Source of the DNA: Oscillibacter sp. ER4
GTDB taxonomy: Bacteria; Bacillota; Clostridia; Oscillospirales; Oscillospiraceae
Length of the DNA: 39,544 bases
Direction of reading: 5' to 3'
NCBI RefSeq assembly: GCF_000765235.1
Contig: NZ_JPJG01000022.1
Span: forward strand, 1-39,544
In this document: positions 32,559 through 39,544 of the stretch, piece by piece
How positions within the stretch are numbered: the stretch's first letter is position 1
How the letters are laid out: every line of letters starts with the position of its first letter
Made by a program: the position numbers and the translations under genes
The notes under the pieces: model-generated
The model's input: the letters and a program-made list of their open reading frames with translations, nothing else
Told to the model about the DNA's origin: nothing
Database searches by the model: none

Positions 32559-34604
32559 TTATTTGAGAAGCTGTTTCAAATCCTCCTCCGAGGTGGTGAT
32601 AGGAGCAATGCCGAAATTTTCTACAAGGTAGTTCAGCACATTGGGCGAAACGAACGCCGGCAGCGTGGGGCCAAGGCGAATATTCTTGATCCCCAGATAC
32701 AGCAGCGTCAGCAAAATGCACACCGCCTTCTGCTCATACCACGAAAGAACCATGGACAACGGCAAATCGTTCACGCCGCAGCCGAACGCCTCCGCCAACG
32801 CCAGCGCGATTTTGACAGCTCCATAAGCGTCGTTGCACTGGCCCACGTCCATGAGTCGAGGCAGGCCGCCAATGGTCCCGAGGTCAAGGTCGTTGAAGCG
32901 GTATTTGCCGCAGGCCAGCGTCAGCACCACGGTATCGGCAGGCGTCTGCTTGACAAACTCAGTATAGTAGTTCCGTCCGGGACGGGCTCCGTCACAGCCG
33001 CCGACCAGGAAAAAGTGCCGGATCGCGCCGCTCTTTACCGCCTCGATCACCTGATCCGCCACGCCAAGCACCGCGCCATGACCGAAGCCGGTCATGACCG
33101 TGCCGCCGCCGTTGATACCGCTGAACGGCTTGTCCTCGTTGTAGCCGCCAAGCTCCAATGCCTTTTCGATGACAGGGGTAAAGTCCTTATCCTCGCCGAT
33201 GTGCGTCAGTTCCGGGTAGGATACCACCGCCGTGGTGAACACGCGGTCGGCATAGCTTGCTTTCGGCGGCATCAGGCAGTTGGTGGTAAACAGCACCGGC
33301 GCGGGGATGCCGGCAAACTCTCTTTGCTGGTTCTGCCACGCCGTGCCGAAGTTGCCCTTGAGGTGTGGGTATTTTTTAAGCTCCGGATAGCCGTGGGCAG
33401 GCAGCATTTCACCGTTGGTGTAGATGTTGACGCCTTTGCCCTCGGCCTGCTCCAGCAGCAGTTTCAAATCGTGGAGATCGTGGCCGGTGATGACGATGAA
33501 CGGCCCCTTCTCCACCGTCAGCGGGACTGTGGCAGGCGCGGGCGTACCGTAGCTTTCGGTGTTGGCCTTATCCAGAAGCGCCATGCACTGGAGGTTTTTC
33601 TCGCCCACTTCCATCACGATGGGCAGCAGCGCGTCCATATCCCAGTCCTCGCCCACGGCAAAAAGAGCCTTGGCAAAAAAGCGGTTCACTTCCTCGTCGG
33701 CATAGCCCAGCATCATAGCGTGATGGGCATAAGTATCCTTGTCATAGCGCCATGCCCGATCACCCTCCAGATTGGCCAGCAGATGATTACGGGTATTTTT
33801 GAACTCGCCACCGTTGAGTCCCAGTCGCACCAGCCAGACGCGGAAGGTGAACAGTTCGTTGTCGCTGTGGGTTTTCCGCATGACGGTGCTGCGCTGGTTA
33901 ATGGCTTGGGCAGACATGGCAAGGCATAAATTCACATAGGCCGCGACCTTTCCGGCATGGAGCGTCGAGTTGAAACAACGCCACTCAACGGTTCCTCTAT
34001 AAAACACAGAATGCAGATTCAGGGCATAATAGCGGGTCCAGTTGTAGTGTTCTCGGTCAGAGATATTCCCTTCATACCAGATACTTTCCAGCGCTGTGAA
34101 GTTTTTCGTTTCATCAGAGGAGAGTTTGCGTGCTTCCTTTAGCATTGGCTCCCGCACCTTCTGGCACCAGCGGGATGCGCGGCGCTCATTAACCTGCAGC
34201 GCCTTGAACAGAATATCTTCTTTAGAGTACATGATGCTCAGAAGGTTTTTTAAGGACTGGCGGTTATGGTTGGCGGCGTCCACATGAACATGGATACCGC
34301 AGGAGTTGTTGACTTTGGCCCCGGCATGACGCACCTGTCGGACACACTCCTGAAGCCTGGGCAGCTCCGCGTAGGTGAGTTTTGGCGTTACCATCTCAAC
34401 CCGGTATTCGATGTCGCTGGTGCGCGTATACCCGCTTTCAGTTTTCATTTCCGTAACAATGCTGGAATCGCTCATGATGCTCCATGCCTTGCCATCCGGG
34501 TCTTTCACGCTCCATTTATCATATCCGCCTCCCACATAGTAAGGTTCTGTGCCAAAATAATTGGCCAGCGCCTGCGCAGCCTGCCTGCGAGTGAGTCCCG
34601 TCAT
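32559..34604 (-). CDS. Chimeric ORF: amidoligase N-part fused to truncated hybrid cluster protein (Hcp)
   Basis: A single 681-residue open frame made of two unrelated families. Residues 1 to about 290 are an amidoligase-family protein (DKWSVKDPDGKAWSIMSDSS, NNSCGIHVHVDA, YRGTVEWRCFNSTLHAGKV). From about residue 292 it is hydroxylamine reductase/Hcp: the 4Fe-2O-2S cluster ligands are all there (GHDLHDL, NGEMLPAHGYP, TTNCLMPP, GGCDGARPGR, ACGKYRF, GQCNDAYGA, WYEQKAV). The Hcp N-terminus with the four-cysteine Fe-S motif is missing. The join is near 33740 (RAWRYDKDT then YAHHAMMLGY). Amidoligase starts normally include FGVEVEMTGL, but that segment lies before an in-frame TAG, so ATG 34604 is not the native start. 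Activity of either half is doubtful. Confidence 0.75.
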   Translation of the reverse strand: MTGLTRRQAAQALANYFGTEPYYVGGGYDKWSVKDPDGKAWSIMSDSSIVTEMKTESGYTRTSDIEYRVEMVTPKLTYAELPRLQECVRQVRHAGAKVNNSCGIHVHVDAANHNRQSLKNLLSIMYSKEDILFKALQVNERRASRWCQKVREPMLKEARKLSSDETKNFTALESIWYEGNISDREHYNWTRYYALNLHSVFYRGTVEWRCFNSTLHAGKVAAYVNLCLAMSAQAINQRSTVMRKTHSDNELFTFRVWLVRLGLNGGEFKNTRNHLLANLEGDRAWRYDKDTYAHHAMMLGYADEEVNRFFAKALFAVGEDWDMDALLPIVMEVGEKNLQCMALLDKANTESYGTPAPATVPLTVEKGPFIVITGHDLHDLKLLLEQAEGKGVNIYTNGEMLPAHGYPELKKYPHLKGNFGTAWQNQQREFAGIPAPVLFTTNCLMPPKASYADRVFTTAVVSYPELTHIGEDKDFTPVIEKALELGGYNEDKPFSGINGGGTVMTGFGHGAVLGVADQVIEAVKSGAIRHFFLVGGCDGARPGRNYYTEFVKQTPADTVVLTLACGKYRFNDLDLGTIGGLPRLMDVGQCNDAYGAVKIALALAEAFGCGVNDLPLSMVLSWYEQKAVCILLTLLYLGIKNIRLGPTLPAFVSPNVLNYLVENFGIAPITTSEEDLKQLLK

Positions 34605-34638
34605 CTCGACCTCAACGCCAAAGCACTAATCCTTCATT
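34605..34638 (-). pseudogene. Broken start of the amidoligase gene (in-frame amber codon)
   Basis: ATG 34638 lies four bases after the stop of the methyltransferase fragment. It reads M-K-D-stop-C-F-G-V-E-V-E and then continues in frame as MTGLTRR. The TAG at 34627-34629 stands where a sense codon is expected. The conserved FGVEVE strand of the family lies beyond it, so this is most simply a nonsense mutation (one base from CAG). Confidence 0.7.
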
Positions 34639-34642
34639 CCGA

Positions 34643-35386
34643 TCATGCTGCGGCACCTGCTTTCAATTCCTCGTCCACTGCCTGGATACGCTTGGCAATC
34701 GCCTCAATTACATTGACCGTAACACTGTTGCCCGCCTGCTTATAGGCCTGCGCGTCGGACTGGATGGCGAGGATGCGGTCAATTTGCCATTCCTCAAAAC
34801 CCTGGAGCCGCAGGCACTCGCGGGGCATGAGACGGCGAATGCGTCCGCCATTTTCTACAATTCCCTGGATACAGCTGGTTTCCAGCGTATGGGCAATATC
34901 ACGCCCAACGCGCCCGCGGCGAGTGTTGCTGCCCGCGTAGCCCAGGTTCACCGTATCGCCGGGTTGAGCCTCCTTGTACCCCTTCTTGGTCGCCTCCTTG
35001 ATGAGCAGGACGCCGGAGCGTTCCGCCCGATGATTGGAGAGAGTCGTCTGCCCATACCGGGCCGTGAGGCAGCGGGCGGTATCCGTCCGTACGGGGATTC
35101 CCGCGCACAGATCCACAAACGGCCCCTTGGGCGGGATGATATACAATCCGGTCTTCCCGCCCATGCCACCAGCGCCGGCAGTCTGGGTGCAGGCTACTCC
35201 GTCTGCGTCATAGATCCGGGAGCCTTGCGGCCCTCCGAGGACTTGTACAAGAGCTTTTCCACCTGTGCCGAAGACAGGTAATATTTTCCCGGCGCATCGG
35301 GGATCAAGATATCCGATAAGGAACAGCCTTCGTCTTGATTGCGGGACTCCAAAACATTTGCTGCACATTCCAGCGTGTCTTGCCAT
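34643..35386 (-). pseudogene. C5 cytosine DNA methyltransferase, C-terminal part
   Basis: About 240 residues from the second half of a Dcm-type methyltransferase. Motif VIII is visible as FGVPQSRRRLFLIG. The variable target-recognition region follows (including GKTGLYIIPPKGPFVDL). Motif IX is RRLMPRECLRLQGFEEW and motif X is YKQAGNSVTVNVIEAI. The cofactor-binding FxGxG and the catalytic PCQ and ENV motifs are missing, so the fragment cannot methylate DNA. The 5' end overlaps the end of the DUF4240 frame, with the break between about 35340 and 35400. Methyltransferases of this type are common cargo of conjugative elements. Confidence 0.75.
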
Positions 35387-35948
35387 CCCAGCCCGGATGC
35401 GCCGCGCAGAGCTGTGGCAGGTACTGTTTCAGTTCCGGTCCCTCTCTGGGAAATTCAATACCGCCTTTATAGACGATATCCTGTTCCAGCTCTGCCAGCA
35501 GCATTTCATACCTTGCCCAATCCGTCTGGTCATAAGCGCTTTTGCCTGTGAGCTGCTCATAGGCATAATCTCCCACATAACTGAGCGTCTCAAAGCAGCA
35601 GTCCCCGTAGGGGATGACCTCCGCAAGAGAGTCCGGGTCTGCCAGCGCGGACAGATAGACGTCCCTTCCCTGGGCAATGAGCCAGGCACGGAAGTCGATA
35701 AAGCCGTCATCGCTGCAGCCATATCCCTTCATGACCCCGGCGGCGTCCCACAGTCCGAACTTGTCCGCGAGATCCTCATAGGCGTGGAGGATGTCGTGAA
35801 GGTTCTGTGCCTGCTCCGGCCCCATGGATACCAGCCGGTCTTTCAGGAAGTCCATCATAGCGTCCATATCCTGTCCGCAGGTCTCCTTTGCACTCTGGAT
35901 CAGCTTCCAGAAGGTGTCTTTGTTGATCTCGGTGATGTTATCGTTCAT
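35304..35948 (-). CDS. DUF4240-domain protein, tail altered at a breakpoint
   Basis: A 214-residue protein with a clear DUF4240 domain over residues 5-150 (DTFWKLIQSAKETCGQ, YGCSDDGFIDFRAWLIAQG, DVYLSALADPDSLAEV). The role of the family is unknown; its members appear in mobile elements and near contact-dependent or defence loci. GAGGTGGGAC precedes the ATG. The last 30 or so residues (from about KTRWNVQQ) read through methyltransferase sequence in another frame, so the natural C-terminus is probably lost. The gene upstream overlaps its start by 11 bases, implying an operon. Confidence 0.75.
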   Translation of the reverse strand: MNDNITEINKDTFWKLIQSAKETCGQDMDAMMDFLKDRLVSMGPEQAQNLHDILHAYEDLADKFGLWDAAGVMKGYGCSDDGFIDFRAWLIAQGRDVYLSALADPDSLAEVIPYGDCCFETLSYVGDYAYEQLTGKSAYDQTDWARYEMLLAELEQDIVYKGGIEFPREGPELKQYLPQLCAAHPGWDGKTRWNVQQMFWSPAIKTKAVPYRIS

Positions 35949-36333
35949 GTCCCACCTCTTTCACTTCTTTTTCCTTTGTTTTCAGGAGATGCCCCAACCC
36001 CATGCGCCCCAGCGCGTCCGTACAGATTGCTTCACGAAACGCGCGGTATTCCGGTGTAGCGGTGTCTACTTTGCCGAGGATGGCCCGTTCATAGGTGGTG
36101 CCGGGGACGATCTCCCATGTGACAGCATCGAAATGAGCTGCTTCCAGATAGCGCAGGAGGGTATGTCCGTCCGCTGCCTCAAACGCGCCCCGGTTATCTT
36201 CATAGGGGAAAGCGTCATAGGGCTGGAAGCCGGTGATCCGCTGCGCGGCGTGATACAGCCGAAAGCCATCCTCATCCAGCTGCGCCGCGAATTTACAGTA
36301 GATATCCGCCGCTGACAATTTACGCCGCCCCAT
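35938..36333 (-). CDS. Unknown 131-residue protein of the mobile-element cargo
   Basis: No family recognised. The sequence is mixed alpha/beta, fairly acidic and soluble, with no membrane segment or cysteine motif. Features are an N-terminal KLSAADIYCKFAAQLDEDGF, a central EAADGHTLLRYLEA and a charged C-terminus (TKEKEVKEV). AGGAG lies nine bases before the ATG. It overlaps both neighbours slightly, so three genes are translated as a unit. Confidence 0.65.
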   Translation of the reverse strand: MGRRKLSAADIYCKFAAQLDEDGFRLYHAAQRITGFQPYDAFPYEDNRGAFEAADGHTLLRYLEAAHFDAVTWEIVPGTTYERAILGKVDTATPEYRAFREAICTDALGRMGLGHLLKTKEKEVKEVGHER

Positions 36334-36742
36334 CCGAGGTCTCCTTCCTCACCCAAGAAGCGAAGCGTTCCAGAAAACGAACACGCTTGCGCACCTTTCC
36401 GGCAGACACATCCAGTCCGTTCATCTGCGCCTGGATGCGGTGCCGAATGGTCTTCAGCTTCTGCGGATCGTTGCAGCAATCCACGATGACGTACTCGCCG
36501 CCACTGGCGGCCAGCACCTCACGCTTGCCGGTCTCATCCCGAATGGTGGACATGAGACGCTGGCCCAGCCGCTTCCGATAGGCGTCCTGCAAGGCGTCCA
36601 TATCGCCGCAGACGCCGTGCCGCTTCAAAATAGCGGCGATCTCCTGAGAACTGATTCGGGTCTCCGCGGACAGCCTGTCCAGGATCTCCCTTTGGGCGTC
36701 AGGAGGGAGGCTGGGCGGTGAAGGACTTTTCTTCTCTTTCAT
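36320..36742 (-). CDS. Unknown 140-residue protein of the mobile-element cargo
   Basis: No family recognised. A Pro-rich start (KSPSPPSLPPD) is followed by a helical region with an HTH-like stretch (ETRISSQEIAAILKRHGV), a strand-rich middle (EVLAASGGEYVIVDCC) and a basic helical end (GKVRKRVRFLERFASWVRK). Start 36742 is used because AAGGAGG lies about eleven bases upstream; the longer frame to 36832 crosses a terminator hairpin. It opens the three-gene unit with the two genes downstream. Confidence 0.65.
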   Translation of the reverse strand: MKEKKSPSPPSLPPDAQREILDRLSAETRISSQEIAAILKRHGVCGDMDALQDAYRKRLGQRLMSTIRDETGKREVLAASGGEYVIVDCCNDPQKLKTIRHRIQAQMNGLDVSAGKVRKRVRFLERFASWVRKETSDGAA

Positions 36743-36812
36743 CGCGTCGGTTCCTCCTTTTTCGTTTTTTTCACGACAGCGGACAGCTGCATAAGCACCA
36801 ATGAGTCGAAAA

Positions 36813-36854
36813 AGGCCGCCGTCGGCTCCCACATAGGGAGCCGAACGGCGGCCT
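36813..36854 (-). terminator. Strong leftward terminator
   Basis: An 18-bp stem with one bulged base (arms 36813-36830 and 36836-36854, AGGCCGCCG.. with loop ACATA) is followed on the minus strand by five Ts. It lies upstream of the three-gene cargo unit, so it ends a transcript coming from the right, possibly the 39-codon ORF. Confidence 0.85.
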
Positions 36855-36877
36855 GCCTTCTTATTCTTTATTCTTTT

Positions 36878-36997
36878 TTAAGCCTCGGCGTTCGAGTCAC
36901 ACCAGACCATAAATTCGGCAGGGCGCATCTTAAAAATGTCGCCTCTCGCTGGGCAAAAACGAAATTTTGAAAAATCGAGTTTTTGCAACTTTTTCAT
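36878..36997 (-). CDS. Possible 39-codon ORF
   Basis: An ATG at 36997 opens a 39-residue frame, basic at the start (KKLQKLDFSKFRF) and ending CDSNAEA before TAA at 36878. There is no ribosome site. A TATAAT on the minus strand (37012-37017) lies only about 15 bases upstream, which would give an almost leaderless message. A strong terminator follows. It may be a small gene or a chance frame in a conserved intergenic element. The rest of 36855-37316 contains only hairpins and A/T-rich sequence. Confidence 0.25.
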   Translation of the reverse strand: MKKLQKLDFSKFRFCPARGDIFKMRPAEFMVWCDSNAEA

Positions 36998-37021
36998 TCT
37001 AAAAGTGGCGCATTATATGTG

Positions 37022-37049
37022 AAAACGCCGCACTTTCGCGCGGCGTTTT
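37022..37049. terminator. Hairpin AAAACGCCGC/GCGGCGTTTT
   Basis: A perfect 10-bp stem, with A4 on one side and T4 on the other, works as a weak terminator in either direction. It lies 270 bases beyond the stop of the steroid dehydrogenase gene. Confidence 0.55.
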
Positions 37050-37316
37050 CTGCGTTGCATCTTTCATCAACACATTTTGGTCGGAGTGTCATTAAAGGAT
37101 CTGGCAAAATCCAGTAAAATCAATGGTTTGCAAGCAGCAAGCAAGGGACTCTATTCTGTAACAAGGTGTAATCCACAATAAGAAGTGGGTTTCACTGTAT
37201 TTTTTAAGGTGTTCATCAATAGGATAATTCTAAGCGGATCAAAAAACGCACAGCTGCTCGCAGTATATGCTTAGCAAACCTCGGCGGTGAGGTTCACCGC
37301 TTCGACATTTATCCGT

Positions 37317-38114
37317 TTACCGCCGAAGCTTTTTATCGGACAGGTCACCATATACCGGGGTCGCCAGCCCAAAACCGCCAGACACTGCCAAGATCTGACC
37401 GGTCGTGTAGGCTGCTTCATCGCTTGCCAAGTACACCACTGCCGCTGCGATTTCCTTCGGAAGTCCCATCCGACCAAGGGGAATATGCCGCAAAAACATG
37501 TTCCGGAATTCTTCTGTCAGGTGCGTCTCTACAGCTTCTGTCGCAGTCATCCCCGGCAGCACTGCATTACAACGAATTTTATTCTTTGCTTCATGGACGG
37601 CGATCAGCTTGGTAAGATAGTTGATCGCCGCTTTGCTTGTTCCGTAAGCCACCTGAGAAATGTCAGGGACAATACCGCCTACGGATGAAATGTTTATAAT
37701 ACTGCCGCCTGGCTGTGCCGACATGTACTTCGCAGCTGCTTGACTTGCCACAAAGACGCTTCGCAGATTCAGATTCACGGTATCCAAAAAGACAGAGGGA
37801 TCGGTATTGGCAAAATCCAAATCCTTACCGGGGTTTGAGGTGCCAAAATTATTGACCAGCACATCGACCCTGCCTGCATCCTTTACAACATCCTCAACCA
37901 TGGAGGAAAAGGTTTCCGGGTTCGTCGCGTCGTTGAATACGCATTTTACATTACCACCCTCCGCGTTCAGATTATCTGCGATCTCTTGCGCTCGTTCCAG
38001 ATTTCTGGCCGCCATATAAACGATGGCACCTTCCTTTGCGCAGGCCTTCACACAGGCAAGACCGATACCTCGGGTGGACGCGGTGACCAATACGATCTTA
38101 TCGTTTAATCTCAT
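37317..38114 (-). CDS. hdhA: Probable bile-acid 7alpha-hydroxysteroid dehydrogenase (SDR family)
   Basis: A complete 265-residue classical short-chain dehydrogenase. The cofactor loop is TASTRGIG (11-18), the NNFG motif is at 88-91, the catalytic Ser is in NISSVGG (143/144), and Tyr157 and Lys161 are in YGTSK. An Arg after the second strand (MAARNLERA) suggests NADP preference. The chain closely resembles, from memory, the 7alpha-HSDH of bile-acid-transforming clostridia such as C. scindens, including VKACAKEG, VPDISQ, LPGMTAT and the GGFGLATPVYGDL ending. Such enzymes oxidise the 7alpha-hydroxyl of cholate and chenodeoxycholate. Its ATG overlaps the stop of the BaiG-like transporter gene, so uptake and oxidation would be coupled. 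Start 38114 has AAGGAG upstream. Confidence 0.85.
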   Translation of the reverse strand: MRLNDKIVLVTASTRGIGLACVKACAKEGAIVYMAARNLERAQEIADNLNAEGGNVKCVFNDATNPETFSSMVEDVVKDAGRVDVLVNNFGTSNPGKDLDFANTDPSVFLDTVNLNLRSVFVASQAAAKYMSAQPGGSIINISSVGGIVPDISQVAYGTSKAAINYLTKLIAVHEAKNKIRCNAVLPGMTATEAVETHLTEEFRNMFLRHIPLGRMGLPKEIAAAVVYLASDEAAYTTGQILAVSGGFGLATPVYGDLSDKKLRR

Positions 38115-39463
38115 GTTTCCTCTCCTTTGTTGCGAATTCTGGGCAAAAAGAATACAGCGGCAATACCGACAGCGATGCACAGCAGCTCCGCGACCGCCAG
38201 CGCATGAATTGATTGGACGGCTGCATTGGTTTCACTGACTCCGCCCGCTATCAAACTTGTGATCTGATTGGTAAACAGCGGCACAAACACTGCCACACCA
38301 AAGGGCGCCGCAAGATCCCGAAATAGGCCGTAGGTGCCCGTGCCTGCTCCCGCCTCCTGCGGAGGCAGTCCGGACAGTGCCACTTTCATAAAAATTGTTC
38401 CGTTTCCACCCAGACCAAAGCCAAGAATGCCCAAAGATGCCATCAGAAGCAGGACAGAAGTTGATTCGGAAAACAAAAACAAGACTCCACAGCCGAAACC
38501 TGTCAGCAGCAGTGATCCTATCAGTACACGCTTTGGTTCAAACCGGTCTGCCAACGGTCCCAGGATCACTGCGCCCAAAGACATTCCCAGGTACATCACG
38601 GAAATTGCGTAGCCAGAGACAGCGGAGTTGTCTGGCTGGGTATAGTTCACAAAGACAATGGTGTTGGTCATATTCGCCTGCATCAGTCCCTGGGTCAGAA
38701 ACAACGTAAGGACGCTAAGGATAAAGGCACTTCGCATCATGAACCTGCCGGGCAGGATGGGATGAATTGCTTTTCTTTCGGCTGTAATCAAACCTACCAA
38801 GCTAATGGTTGCTGCAACCATTACGCCCAGGAATGCCTTTGATGTCCACCCGAAATTCTGCCCAAAGGAAGGAATACACAGCACCAGGCTGAAGAATACG
38901 ACCACCAGTGCGGCACCAAAACCATCGAAATTCTGAAGGCTTTGCCGCTGGGTCTCTTCTTTTCCGGCAGTTATCAGACAGGCAACGAAGGTACCGGCGC
39001 AGATGGCAACGCATACCCACACCATGGTACGCCAGCCAAAGGCCGCGATGATCAAGCCACCCAGCGTAGGCCCCAAAATAACCGACGCACTGGAGATCAG
39101 CATATAGAGAGAAAAACCCTTTGCTATCTGATCTTGAGGAAACTGGGTAACGATATATGCCATGATCACCGGCGTCATGGCAGCAGTACCAATGCCTACG
39201 ATAAACCGTGCCGCCAGCATAAACAAAAGAGAGTTTGCAAGCGCCGACAGGATATTGCCCAATGTAAATACGGCAATTCCCAAAAGAAGGGTGGTTTTGC
39301 GTCCGATTACATCTCCCACTTTTCCAAGAATCGGGGCGCAAGCGGCGGTGGACATGGCCTGGGCCAGGGCTGTCCATGTGGTGTTATTATAGGCGATCCC
39401 AATGTCCTGCACAAAGGACGGTCCCAGGACGGTAGAAAAACCACCTACGATCCCGATGTTAGC
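38111..39463 (-). pseudogene. baiG: BaiG-like bile-acid MFS transporter, 5' end missing
   Basis: About 450 residues of a major-facilitator permease. From memory it matches the bile-acid importer BaiG closely (YNNTTW, CAPILGKVGDVIGRKTTLLL, LCIPSFGQNFGW, LTQGLMQANMTN, GNGTIFMKVALSGL, APFGVAVFVPLFTN). Motif A (GKVGDVIGRK) and about twelve or more helices are visible. The frame is open through the first helix (GIVGGFSTVLGPSF) up to about 39463, where 24-bp repeats of a different sequence begin. No start with a ribosome site exists; GTG 39412 is internal. Roughly the first 20-25 residues are lost. Function may be abolished, though a fused or alternative start outside the window cannot be excluded. 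Confidence 0.75.
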
Positions 39464-39464
39464 G

Positions 39465-39544
39465 CCGGGCGGAATTAGCCATTCCGGGCCGGGCGGAAAT
39501 CGCCAATTATGGCCGGATGAAAATAGCCAATCATGATTTCATGA
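39465..39544. mobile_element. End of a probable insertion sequence with 24-bp tandem repeats
   Basis: Three imperfect direct repeats with an exact 24-base period start at 39465, 39489 and 39513 (CCGGGCGGAATTAGCC, CCGGGCGGAAATCGCC, CCGGATGAAAATAGCC). Multiple short terminal repeats of about this size are typical of IS21-type ends. That identity is inferred, since no transposase lies inside the window. They abut the truncated transporter gene. Confidence 0.5.

Noticed and set aside
34643-35386. A functional restriction-modification system
   Set aside because: The methyltransferase lacks its catalytic half and no endonuclease gene is adjacent.
36001-36742. Known antirestriction or toxin-antitoxin pair
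   Set aside because: Neither unknown protein shows a family motif that I can name; position alone is not enough.
39465-39544. Possible CRISPR start at the right edge
   Set aside because: The 24-bp units are contiguous tandem copies without spacers.

Overview
The window reads as DNA from a GC-rich, strictly anaerobic gut Clostridia member of the Oscillospiraceae type. I base this on strong AGGAGG ribosome sites, the MMPL/GLUG/XRE and DegV gene styles, an oxygen-defence kit of rubrerythrin, superoxide reductase, flavodiiron protein and rubredoxin, and a bile-acid 7alpha-dehydrogenase beside a BaiG-like transporter. Species cannot be assigned from this alone. The window looks like a mosaic: at least seven places join the body of one gene to unrelated sequence.

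Layout. 1-8.4 kb (+): a promoter drives an XRE regulator, an MMPL/RND exporter, a giant two-membrane-segment GLUG protein and a cytidylate-kinase-like protein, ending in a clear terminator. 8.4-9.0 kb holds no gene but is packed with hairpins, including a 40-bp perfect palindrome. 9.0-12.5 kb: metallophosphoesterase (-), a small anchored coiled-coil protein, an XRE membrane regulator with a small membrane protein, and DegV (-). 12.7-15.6 kb is scrambled: a 5' fragment of an IS transposase, a C69 peptidase/SLH fragment cut at both ends, and an AraC regulator cut at its 3' end. 15.7-17.7 kb (-): a MoxR ATPase and VWA protein pair. 17.9-19.5 kb: tRNA-Arg(ACG) followed by a tyrosine integrase bracketed by a 13-bp inverted repeat.

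19.6-25.8 kb (-): an Rrf2 regulator with a palindromic operator inside its own promoter, an acyl-CoA dehydrogenase/ETF-alpha/rubredoxin fusion, a flavodiiron protein, and a class I ribonucleotide reductase large subunit that has lost its C-terminus. 25.9-32.4 kb (-): a long co-directional redox-defence array. In transcription order it is DUF134-NifX, a Crp/Fnr regulator, rubrerythrin, superoxide reductase, a small membrane protein, rubredoxin, ferredoxin:thioredoxin reductase catalytic chain, ferredoxin, a polyferredoxin-like membrane protein, thioredoxin, a CoA-disulfide-reductase/rhodanese protein, and a truncated (p)ppGpp synthetase. 32.6-36.8 kb (-): an in-frame chimera of an amidoligase and the catalytic part of hybrid cluster protein, a fragment of a C5 cytosine methyltransferase, a DUF4240 protein and two unknown proteins of the kind carried by conjugative elements. 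37.3-39.5 kb (-): probable 7alpha-hydroxysteroid dehydrogenase and a BaiG-like transporter whose 5' end runs into 24-bp tandem repeats resembling an insertion-sequence end.

How it fits together. The middle of the window encodes electron delivery from ferredoxin or rubredoxin to thioredoxin, superoxide reductase, rubrerythrin and flavodiiron protein, with local Crp/Fnr and Rrf2 regulators. The right end handles bile acids. The many broken genes may be genuine rearrangements or assembly joins, and read data would be needed to tell which.
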